Assembly (NCBI GenBank): GCA_020440935.1
Contig: JAGRNC010000216.1
Coordinates: 1-5,022 of the forward strand
Direction of reading: 5' to 3'
Origin: Leptospiraceae bacterium
GTDB taxonomy: Bacteria > Spirochaetota > Leptospiria > Leptospirales > Leptonemataceae
DNA length: 5,022 nt
In this document: one piece after another, positions 1-5,022 of the stretch
Position numbering within the stretch: position 1 is the first letter of the stretch
Layout: each line of letters starts with the position of its first letter
Made by a program: the position numbers and the translations under genes
Notes under the pieces: model-generated
Told to the model about the DNA's origin: nothing
The model's input: only the letters and a program-made list of their open reading frames with translations
Databases searched by the model: none

Positions 1-162
1 CTCAATGCCGGTATCGCCGAGGCTCTGATCGCTACAGCGGCCGGCTTGCTAGTGGCCATTCCGGCTACCTTTGCCTACAACTTTTTACGCAAGAAGTCTG
101 AGTCCTATATACTGACTATGGAAGTTCAGGCATCGCGCCTTAAGGAATTGCTTCAGGGGTAA
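1..162 (+). CDS. exbB: ExbB/TolQ/MotA-family proton channel protein, C-terminal end (5' truncated by window)
   Basis: Only the last 53 residues are present, and the reading frame is open from the first base of the window. The fragment contains AGIAEALIATAAGLLVAIPA, the typical final membrane helix of the ExbB/TolQ/MotA family (about visible residues 8-28). A short positively charged cytoplasmic tail follows, ending KELLQG. Family members form a pentameric inner-membrane proton channel that works with an ExbD/TolR dimer. The stop codon lies two bases before the exbD start, and the last codons contain the AGGGG that serves as the exbD ribosome binding site, so the pair is almost certainly co-transcribed and coupled. 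Whether it is ExbB (TonB-dependent uptake) or TolQ (envelope constriction) cannot be settled from this fragment. The ExbB label is the commoner annotation for such stand-alone pairs. Confidence 0.88.
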   Translation, partial: LNAGIAEALIATAAGLLVAIPATFAYNFLRKKSESYILTMEVQASRLKELLQG

Positions 163-164
163 CC

Positions 165-575
165 ATGGTTCGTTATCGAAAAGGCAAGGACGACATTGTA
201 AGTAGCATCAACATTACTCCGTTTACCGATGTAATTTTGGTCCTCCTGATAATCTTTATGATCTCTGCTCCTGGTCTATATCAGGCATCGTTTCGCATCC
301 AACTTCCCGGAACGTCCAGCGCCGCCGCGCAATCGGATTACCAGGTCACCATCGCTCTGGAAAAAGATGGAACAATGTACTGGAACGGCAATCCGCTGGA
401 TGAGGAAACCTTGAAAGCAAGACTCAAAGAGCTGAAGAATCCGGCCGAAAGCAAAATTCTAATCAATGCAGATTCGCATGCGGAGCACGGTAAGGTTGTG
501 CACGTCGTGGATCTTGTGCGCTCCAGCGGAGCCCCTTCTGTCTATGTGGGAACGGTTCCGGAAAAAAGAAAATAG
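165..575 (+). CDS. exbD: ExbD/TolR-family biopolymer transport protein
   Basis: A complete 136-aa protein, the usual length for ExbD. It has a short charged cytoplasmic N-terminus, then INITPFTDVILVLLIIFM, the family signature. Asp22 sits at the start of the single membrane helix (about residues 22-38) and matches the protonatable aspartate that these motors need. The rest is a periplasmic domain with the typical strand-helix pattern, including ILINADSHAEHGKVVHVVDL near residues 98-117. It ends with the charged tail PEKRK. The start is supported by AGGGG five bases upstream, inside the end of the exbB gene. With ExbB it would convert proton flow into movement passed to a TonB-like or Tol partner. 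No tonB gene is visible here. The next gene begins within its last 32 bases, in another frame. Confidence 0.93.
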   Translation: MVRYRKGKDDIVSSINITPFTDVILVLLIIFMISAPGLYQASFRIQLPGTSSAAAQSDYQVTIALEKDGTMYWNGNPLDEETLKARLKELKNPAESKILINADSHAEHGKVVHVVDLVRSSGAPSVYVGTVPEKRK

Positions 576-1794
576 AGGCGGCCGCCCCGCGCCCGAGCTT
601 GCATCAAGCATCAATGCCATAGCGTTGATGTCTGTAGGTTCCCTGATTTTTCTAGGTGTGGAGCAATGGATCGGACGCATTCTTCCGTACGATTTTCTTT
701 ACACTGCCCTGATATGCGAAGGGGCAGCCCTCTTGCTTTTCTGGTCGGCCTTTCGACTGGGTCGCATACGACGTATTACTCTGCAAAAGGCAGGGCTCTG
801 GATTTGTGCCGCTATCAGTCTGCCCATCTCTGTGTATCTTACTCTGGTGGATGCCGGCGGCGAGATTCGCTTTGTAATGCTTCTATTCTGGTTTCTGGCC
901 TACGGCCGCATCACCGGAATTTGGATGACTGTCCTGTACTTACTCGGTGAAACCCTGCTTCTGATACTCTCCGGAAAATTCGATTTTTTCGCAGGAAACG
1001 ATCCCATTCGATCCCTGGTTCGGTCGCATCTACTGGCTCTTTCGGTGCTTCTATTTTCGCTCTGGCGGATGGACCGACCCACAATTCGCATGATGCCGGC
1101 GCGAACCATGCATTTGCTTCTGCAATGGGGCAGGCGACTGGAAACTCTGGAGTCAGCGCGTCCGATTCCGGGTCAACGATTGATGGCACCCACATCCTCA
1201 AAGGAGCTCTGGGCCTGGCTTTCCAGGGGGCATCGCAGTCGATGGCACCGATCTGTAGGTCCTACCACTGGTACCTATCGGGGCCGGGCCGCCGTATTTA
1301 CTCTCCACGGATTGGATCGTCTGGCGCATTCAAAAGATCCCGTACAGTCGGCGATGGCCGCACAGCAGAGATTGGCGGATTTTCGCGAGCGACTGAGGCG
1401 TGCTGCCATACAGGCGGAACTATGGATGCAAACCGACGGGCAGACCTTCTGGGTATGGACCGAGAAGAACGATGCAACCTCCCTGTTACAAGTTTGCCAG
1501 TCCATACTGGATGCACTCATGGCCGAGCGTACTCTGGCGCGCTCCAGAGGCCTGGAATTTCCCGACCTTTCTCTTTTCCTCTACTCCGGCGATCTACTTG
1601 TTCTCGAGTCTGCAGACCCCGCATCCTATGAAATGGCAATGCCTGGCCGATCGCCCCATGAGCTACTGTCGGCGTTCCGCCATCAGGATGAATTTCCCCA
1701 GATTGCTGCCTATTGCCCGGATAGGACACCGGGCCCTGTGCTCCTTCCGCAGGACCATGAGTGGACCGAGAAGGCCAAAAAATTGCTGGATTGA
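544..1794 (+). CDS. Membrane protein with degenerate class III nucleotide cyclase-like cytoplasmic domain (tentative)
   Basis: Not a family I recognise with certainty. From ATG 544 it is 416 aa. An earlier in-frame ATG at 466 would overlap exbD by 110 bases and add a non-hydrophobic stretch, so 544 is preferred. GGAG at 528-531 is a weak ribosome site, and ATG 628 is a fallback. Residues about 23-42, 52-70, 84-102, 107-120, 122-142 and 160-175 are hydrophobic, giving roughly six membrane helices. A basic linker rich in Arg and Trp follows (about 181-245). Residues 246-380 recall class III adenylate/guanylate cyclases. RAAVFTLHGL resembles the first strand and its turn, WMQTDGQTFWVW resembles the usual GDG strand pair, LSLFLYSGDLLV resembles the GIHTGE strand, and GRSPHELLSAFRH resembles the GDAVNLAARL helix. 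The first metal-binding Asp is absent and the Asn/Arg catalytic helix is altered, so activity is doubtful. The overlap with exbD suggests co-translation with the motor genes. The gene call is firm; the domain assignment is inference. Confidence 0.6.
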   Translation: MWERFRKKENRGGRPAPELASSINAIALMSVGSLIFLGVEQWIGRILPYDFLYTALICEGAALLLFWSAFRLGRIRRITLQKAGLWICAAISLPISVYLTLVDAGGEIRFVMLLFWFLAYGRITGIWMTVLYLLGETLLLILSGKFDFFAGNDPIRSLVRSHLLALSVLLFSLWRMDRPTIRMMPARTMHLLLQWGRRLETLESARPIPGQRLMAPTSSKELWAWLSRGHRSRWHRSVGPTTGTYRGRAAVFTLHGLDRLAHSKDPVQSAMAAQQRLADFRERLRRAAIQAELWMQTDGQTFWVWTEKNDATSLLQVCQSILDALMAERTLARSRGLEFPDLSLFLYSGDLLVLESADPASYEMAMPGRSPHELLSAFRHQDEFPQIAAYCPDRTPGPVLLPQDHEWTEKAKKLLD

Positions 1795-1803
1795 CACCAG
1801 CGA
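1783..1803 (+). other. Stem-loop spanning the stop codon of the membrane protein gene
   Basis: TTGCTGG (1783-1789) pairs with CCAGCGA (1797-1803), including one G-U pair, around a 7-base loop that contains the TGA stop. No T-rich run follows, so it is not a convincing intrinsic terminator. It may only protect the 3' end of the upstream transcript, or be chance. Confidence 0.25.
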
Positions 1804-1816
1804 CGGAACGATTCCG

Positions 1817-1855
1817 GATTGACCGACCCGATTCACGGTCCAGATTGACAATTCA
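1817..1855 (+). repeat. Three degenerate 13-base tandem repeats upstream of metY
   Basis: Three adjacent 13-mers begin at 1817, 1830 and 1843: GATTGACCGACCC, GATTCACGGTCCA and GATTGACAATTCA. Each pair matches at 8 or 9 of 13 positions, with GATT(G/C)AC conserved. Further GATTGAC and GATTCCG copies lie at 1789 and 1810. The third unit contains the TTGACA of the candidate promoter. An operator array is possible; no known regulator motif was recognised. Confidence 0.4.
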
Positions 1856-1872
1856 TAGTAATACGGTAGGCT
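1845..1872 (+). promoter_or_regulatory. Candidate sigma70-type promoter for metY
   Basis: A perfect -35 hexamer, TTGACA, lies at 1845-1850. The best -10 at normal spacing is TAGGCT at 1867-1872, 16 bases on. It keeps the first, second and last consensus bases but is otherwise poor. TATAGG at 1874-1879 is a better hexamer but lies 23 bases away. The position between two functional gene groups makes a promoter here reasonable, but the -10 is weak. Confidence 0.35.
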
Positions 1873-1886
1873 TTATAGGAAAGCCT
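1868..1886 (+). promoter_or_regulatory. Perfect 7-bp inverted repeat next to the metY ribosome binding site
   Basis: AGGCTTT (1868-1874) and AAAGCCT (1880-1886) flank a 5-base spacer, ATAGG. The repeat overlaps the candidate -10 and ends four bases before the Shine-Dalgarno sequence of metY. As DNA it could be a repressor operator; as RNA it could be a small hairpin influencing ribosome access. It is too short and too simple to match a known SAM riboswitch class. Confidence 0.4.
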
Positions 1887-1890
1887 CTAC

Positions 1891-1895
1891 AGGAG
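1891..1895 (+). promoter_or_regulatory. Shine-Dalgarno sequence of metY
   Basis: AGGAG ends six bases before ATG 1902. It decides the metY start against the upstream in-frame ATG at 1761, which would add 47 residues unlike the family. Confidence 0.85.
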
Positions 1896-1901
1896 ATTGG
1901 A

Positions 1902-3200
1902 ATGAGTAATTGGAAACAGGATACCATCGCATTGCACGGGGGGCAGGAGCCAGACCCTACCACAAATTCCAGAGCGGTGCCTATCTATCAAACGACTTCG
2001 TATGTATTTAACGATACCGACCATGCAAGCAATCTGTTTGGACTAAAAGAGTTCGGAAACATTTACACCCGAATCATGAACCCCACTACCGATGTTCTGG
2101 AAAAGCGCATCGCACAACTTGAAGGCGGTGTGGCCGCTCTGGCAACCTCCTCAGGGCAGGCAGCCGAGACCCTGGCCATCCTGAACATCGCAGGTTCCGG
2201 CGACGAAATCATTTCATCGGCCAGCCTCTACGGTGGAACGTACAATCTATTCCACTATACTCTGCCTCAACTGGGCATCAAAGTACACTTCGTGGATCCT
2301 TCAAACCCGGAGAACTTCAAGAAAGCTATAAACGATAAGACCAAACTAATCTTCGCCGAAACCCTGGGTAACCCGGCGCTGGATGTGCTGGATTTCGAAG
2401 GAGTTTCCAAAGTAGCCCATGCAGAGGGTCTGCCGCTAATCGTTGATAACACTGCGGCATCGCCTTATCTTTGCCGTCCCTTCGATCACGGTGCGGATAT
2501 CATCGTTCATTCCACCACCAAATTCATTGGCGGTCATGGAACTTCCATTGGCGGGGTGATTGTAGATAGCGGCAAATTCGCCTGGAATCAGGGCCGACAT
2601 ACAACTATGACTCAGCCGGATCCTTCTTACCATGGACTGAATTTCTGGGACGTATTCGGCAATTTTGAGCCTTTCGGCGGAGTAAACATCGCCTATATCC
2701 TCAAAGCGCGCGTTCAGTGGCTACGAGACATTGGCGCCGCCATGAGTCCTTTCAACGCCTGGCAATTCCTGCAGGGACTGGAAACGCTACACCTGCGGAT
2801 GGAGCGGCACAGCGAGAATGCCATGAAGGTGGCCCAATTCCTCAAATCCCATCCAAAAGTGAAATGGGTGAACTACCCCGGTCTGCCGGATCATCCAAAG
2901 CATGGAAATGCAAAGAAATACATGCACCGTGGACTGTACGGCGCAATTCTGGGCTTTGGCATCGATGGCGGATTGGAAGCGGGCAAAAAATTCATTAACA
3001 ACCTGAAGCTCATTTCCCATCTTGCCAACATCGGCGACGCAAAAAGTCTGGCCATACACCCGGCTTCGACCACGCATTCGCAGCTCACCGAAGACGAGCA
3101 GAAATCCACCGGAGTAACACCGGATTTTGTTCGTCTTTCCGTGGGAATCGAATCTTACGAAGACATTGAAGCGGACCTGAAGCAGGCTCTGGAAGCCTGA
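1902..3200 (+). CDS. metY: O-acetylhomoserine sulfhydrylase (O-acetylhomoserine aminocarboxypropyltransferase)
   Basis: A 432-aa cytoplasmic PLP enzyme of the Cys/Met metabolism family, at the usual length of MetY (about 430). It makes homocysteine from O-acetylhomoserine and sulfide, releasing acetate. The N-terminus DTIALHGGQEPDPTTNSRAVPIYQTTSY is typical in pattern. Tyr55 and Arg57 in YTRIMNPT are expected to contact the cofactor phosphate of the neighbouring subunit. SSGQAA (83-88) is the phosphate loop, Tyr110 in SLYGGT stacks on the PLP ring, and Asp182 in VDNT holds the pyridine nitrogen. Lys207 in HSTTKFIGGHG is the Schiff-base lysine, and Arg411 in RLSVGIE binds the substrate carboxylate. 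All key residues are present, so the enzyme should be active. The long insert around 225-262, including the FEPFGG segment, favours MetY over MetB or MetZ. It lies directly upstream of metX, whose product supplies its substrate. Confidence 0.95.
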   Translation: MSNWKQDTIALHGGQEPDPTTNSRAVPIYQTTSYVFNDTDHASNLFGLKEFGNIYTRIMNPTTDVLEKRIAQLEGGVAALATSSGQAAETLAILNIAGSGDEIISSASLYGGTYNLFHYTLPQLGIKVHFVDPSNPENFKKAINDKTKLIFAETLGNPALDVLDFEGVSKVAHAEGLPLIVDNTAASPYLCRPFDHGADIIVHSTTKFIGGHGTSIGGVIVDSGKFAWNQGRHTTMTQPDPSYHGLNFWDVFGNFEPFGGVNIAYILKARVQWLRDIGAAMSPFNAWQFLQGLETLHLRMERHSENAMKVAQFLKSHPKVKWVNYPGLPDHPKHGNAKKYMHRGLYGAILGFGIDGGLEAGKKFINNLKLISHLANIGDAKSLAIHPASTTHSQLTEDEQKSTGVTPDFVRLSVGIESYEDIEADLKQALEA

Positions 3201-3208
3201 TACTTCAG

Positions 3209-3225
3209 TTCCGGCAAGACCGGAA
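3209..3225 (+). other. Stem-loop 1 in the metY-metX spacer
   Basis: TTCCGG (3209-3214) pairs with CCGGAA (3220-3225) around the loop CAAGA. It starts eight bases after the metY stop codon. No T run follows. Its right arm overlaps the first copy of a repeated AAATGCC, so it would compete with one alternative fold of the spacer. Confidence 0.4.
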
Positions 3226-3246
3226 ATGCCGATAATGGAAATGCCG
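3222..3246 (+). repeat. Direct repeat GGAAATGCCG, two copies
   Basis: Identical 10-mers lie at 3222-3231 and 3237-3246, with a 15-base period. Both copies are complementary to GGCATTT or GGCATT further on, which gives the spacer two possible pairings. Confidence 0.6.
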
Positions 3247-3265
3247 GGGCATTTGCCCTGGCATT
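3240..3265 (+). promoter_or_regulatory. Stem-loop 2, 11-bp stem just upstream of metX
   Basis: The arms 3240-3250 and 3255-3265 pair over 11 bp, with one G-T wobble at 3246/3259, around the loop ATTT. The outer part is AATGCC/GGCATT and the inner part GGGC/GCCC. Only CAGTATTCT separates it from ATG 3275, so it lacks the T tract of a standard terminator. It could attenuate transcription, block or present the metX start, or stabilise the metX-metW transcript. The structure is clear; the role is inference. Confidence 0.5.
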
Positions 3266-3274
3266 CAGTATTCT

Positions 3275-4492
3275 ATGGGAAGTAAACAGGAAGGGTCTAT
3301 AGAAGGCGACCTACAGGACGGTAAGATCGAAGGATACATCTCTTCGACCGGCGAGATTCAGACGCAGACGGTAAAGCTTCCGGGTTTCCAGACTCGGTCC
3401 GGTTATCGTTTGAAAGAAATCGAAATCAACTATCTAACTCTGGGAACTCTCAGCCCGGAAAAAGACAATGCAATCTTAGTCTGCCATGCGCTGAGCGGAA
3501 ACGCCCATGTTGCGGGCACGCATCCTGAAACCGGCCGACCGGGATGGTGGGACTTATACGTAGGTCCTGGCAAAACCATCGATACCAATAAGTTCTTTGT
3601 AATTTGCTCCAATGTCATTGGCGGCTGCAACGGAAGTACCGGTCCCGCTTCCATCAATCCGGAAACGGGAAGAACGTACGGAATGGAATTTCCGCCCATA
3701 ACCATCGAAGATATGGTTCGCGGGCAGGTGGAGCTTATCGATTATCTGGGAATCAAAAAACTCTTCTCGGTAACGGGCGGATCTATGGGCGGAATGCAGG
3801 CGCTGGTCTGGGCCACTCATTATCCCGATCGAGTGCAGACCTGTATTCCCATCGCAACATCCATGGCTCATTCGGCCATGCAAATCGCATTCAACGAAGT
3901 GGGACGGCAGGCCATTCTAAATGATCCGCTGTGGAACAAGGGACAATACAGCCGGGAAAGTCGACCGGAACATGGCCTGGCCGTGGCGCGGATGGTGGCC
4001 CACGTAACCTATCTTTCGGAATTTTCCATGCAGGATAAGTTTGGCCGTCGGCAGCAGAGGCCGCCTTCGCGGGAAGACCTGTTTCCCGTCTATTTCTCGG
4101 TGGAAAGCTATTTGCACTACCAGGGCGAAAGCTTCGTGAAGCGATTCGATCCAAACAGTTATCTTTATATTACCAAAGCCCTGGATATGTTCGATTTGCT
4201 TGGCGGAAATGCTCCCGAGGATGTATTCGCGCACATGCAGGCTCGCTTCCTCGTGGTAAGCTTTGAGTCGGACTGGCTGTACCCCACTTCTCAGTCCAGG
4301 GAATTGGTGAAGGCCTTGAAGCGATCCAGAGTAACTGTTACCTATCTGAATCTGGAAACGCCCAATGGGCATGATTCTTTTCTAATCCACAATGTAGAAT
4401 TGTTTGGCGTGCTCGGGAACTTCCTGAATGTGGAGTACAGGAATATGAGAGAACAGGGAGCCATAGTCGCCAATGATTCAGGCGCTTTATGA
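3275..4492 (+). CDS. metX: Homoserine O-acetyltransferase (alpha/beta hydrolase fold)
   Basis: A 405-aa cytoplasmic enzyme, slightly longer than typical MetX (about 350-380) because of an acidic, glycine-rich N-terminal extension of roughly 25 residues. It transfers an acyl group, normally acetyl from acetyl-CoA, to homoserine. The catalytic triad is visible: nucleophile Ser170 in GGSMGGMQAL, Asp333 in SDWLYP and His366 in NGHDSFL. Other hallmarks are NAILVCHALSGNAHVAG (65-81), RPGWWDLYVGPGK (88-100), SNVIGGCNGSTGP (112-124), and FNEVGRQAIL and GLAVARM, whose Arg239 lies near the expected substrate site. Some MetX proteins use succinyl-CoA; acyl choice was not judged here, though an adjacent MetY fits acetyl. 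ATG 3275 is the only ATG, GTG or TTG in frame ahead of the conserved core, yet no Shine-Dalgarno sequence precedes it. metW begins inside its 3' end. Confidence 0.95.
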   Translation: MGSKQEGSIEGDLQDGKIEGYISSTGEIQTQTVKLPGFQTRSGYRLKEIEINYLTLGTLSPEKDNAILVCHALSGNAHVAGTHPETGRPGWWDLYVGPGKTIDTNKFFVICSNVIGGCNGSTGPASINPETGRTYGMEFPPITIEDMVRGQVELIDYLGIKKLFSVTGGSMGGMQALVWATHYPDRVQTCIPIATSMAHSAMQIAFNEVGRQAILNDPLWNKGQYSRESRPEHGLAVARMVAHVTYLSEFSMQDKFGRRQQRPPSREDLFPVYFSVESYLHYQGESFVKRFDPNSYLYITKALDMFDLLGGNAPEDVFAHMQARFLVVSFESDWLYPTSQSRELVKALKRSRVTVTYLNLETPNGHDSFLIHNVELFGVLGNFLNVEYRNMREQGAIVANDSGAL

Positions 4493-5022
4493 CACCGTGG
4501 CCGCCTGGGTTCCGCCCGGTAGCCATGTTCTGGACCTGGGCACCGGCGACGGAGCTTTCCTGCAGAGGCTCGTGGAGCATCGCAAGGTAGCCGCCGAAGG
4601 TGTGGAGATAGACGGAACTCTGGCCGCCCGCTGCATCGAAAGGGGCCTCGTCGTCCATCAGGGCGACATTCTGGATGGTCTGGACCAATACGGAAGAAAC
4701 AGCTTTGACTATGTACTGCTCCTGGGAACGTTTCAGGAACTGATTGAGCCCTGGCGCGTTCTGGAAGAGGCCTTTCGCGTAGGGAATCGGGTTATCGTTG
4801 GATTCAACAATTTTGCCTATTGGCGAGCCCGCATTCAAATGCTGTTCCGGGGACGCTCTCCGGTCACTCCCCGAATGCCCTATCCCTGGTATCTCAGCCC
4901 TAATTTGCAGTATTTTTCCATACTGGATTTTAAAGACTTCTGCCGAACCAAGGAACTGGATCTAGAAGATATCGCTTATTTTTCTGGTCGCAGGAAGATT
5001 CGTTGGTTCTCCAATCTAATGG
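4473..5022 (+). CDS. metW: Methionine biosynthesis protein MetW, class I SAM-dependent methyltransferase fold (3' end outside window)
   Basis: The frame runs open from ATG 4473 to the window end, giving 183 residues of a family that is usually about 200 long. VLDLGTGDG (19-27) is the SAM-binding motif I, GVEID (43-47) carries the acidic residue after strand 2, and QGDILDGLD (63-71) is the next conserved loop. FDYVLLLGTFQEL, VLEEAFRVGNRVIVGFNNFAYWRAR and MLFRGRSPVTPRMPYPWY follow the MetW pattern closely. MetW is commonly encoded after metX, and in several bacteria it is needed for full MetX function; its methyltransferase substrate is not established. An in-frame TAG at 4464 rules out any earlier start. 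The gene overlaps metX by 20 bases, and AGGGAG at 4455-4460 lies 12 bases upstream, rather far, so translational coupling to metX is likely. Confidence 0.9.
   Translation, partial: MIQALYDTVAAWVPPGSHVLDLGTGDGAFLQRLVEHRKVAAEGVEIDGTLAARCIERGLVVHQGDILDGLDQYGRNSFDYVLLLGTFQELIEPWRVLEEAFRVGNRVIVGFNNFAYWRARIQMLFRGRSPVTPRMPYPWYLSPNLQYFSILDFKDFCRTKELDLEDIAYFSGRRKIRWFSNLM

Noticed and set aside
466..543. Earlier start (ATG 466) for the membrane protein
   Set aside because: It would overlap exbD by 110 bases, and the added residues read like an out-of-frame copy of exbD. ATG 544 keeps a shorter, more usual overlap.
1761..1901. In-frame 47-residue N-terminal extension of MetY starting at ATG 1761
   Set aside because: It overlaps the end of the preceding gene, its sequence is unlike any MetY, and the strong AGGAG before ATG 1902 gives the usual family length.
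1795..1901. SAM riboswitch upstream of metY
   Set aside because: The spacer is too short for SAM-I, and I could not match the pairing and conserved loops of SAM-II or SAH classes. A covariance-model search (Rfam) would settle it.
3240..3274. Intrinsic terminator after metY
   Set aside because: The stem is strong enough, but the following bases CAGTATTCT are not a T tract, and metX follows at once in the same pathway. Kept only as a regulatory stem-loop.
3269..3274. TATTCT as a -10 box for metX
   Set aside because: It directly abuts the ATG, so transcription would begin inside the gene, and no -35 is appropriately placed.
4338..4838. 166-aa open frame on the minus strand
   Set aside because: It lies opposite the well-supported end of metX and start of metW, and its translation shows no recognisable domain; a shadow frame.

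Overview
The window is protein-coding almost end to end. Every supported gene lies on the + strand, and the base composition is roughly balanced (about 50% GC by eye). The order metY-metX-metW, with MetY and MetX resembling the Leptospira proteins, suggests a spirochaete of the order Leptospirales. The GC looks higher than in Leptospira itself, so a Leptonema- or Turneriella-like lineage or an uncultured relative is possible. This placement is inferred from gene order and protein appearance only.

Region 1 (1-1794) holds the 3' end of an ExbB/TolQ/MotA-type proton-channel gene, a complete exbD/tolR-type gene, and a 416-aa membrane protein whose start overlaps exbD by 32 bases. The three are packed like one operon. 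ExbB and ExbD would form an inner-membrane motor that uses the proton gradient to energise outer-membrane uptake or envelope processes. The third protein has about six membrane segments and a cytoplasmic domain that looks like an eroded class III nucleotide cyclase domain. It is the least ordinary gene here.

Region 2 (1795-1901) is a short spacer with a candidate promoter, a degenerate 13-base tandem repeat, a perfect 7-bp inverted repeat and a clear Shine-Dalgarno sequence. It separates the transport genes from the methionine genes.

Region 3 (1902-5022) is a methionine-biosynthesis cluster. MetX acylates homoserine, and MetY replaces the acyl group with sulfide to give homocysteine (direct sulfhydrylation). 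MetW, a methyltransferase-fold partner often encoded next to metX, overlaps the metX end by 20 bases and runs off the window. The 74-base metY-metX spacer holds two stem-loops and a repeated segment that could pair in alternative ways, and metX has no evident Shine-Dalgarno sequence. Together these suggest that metX expression may be tuned separately from metY.

No RNA genes, insertion sequences, CRISPR arrays or attachment sites were seen. No non-coding stretch exceeds about 110 bases.
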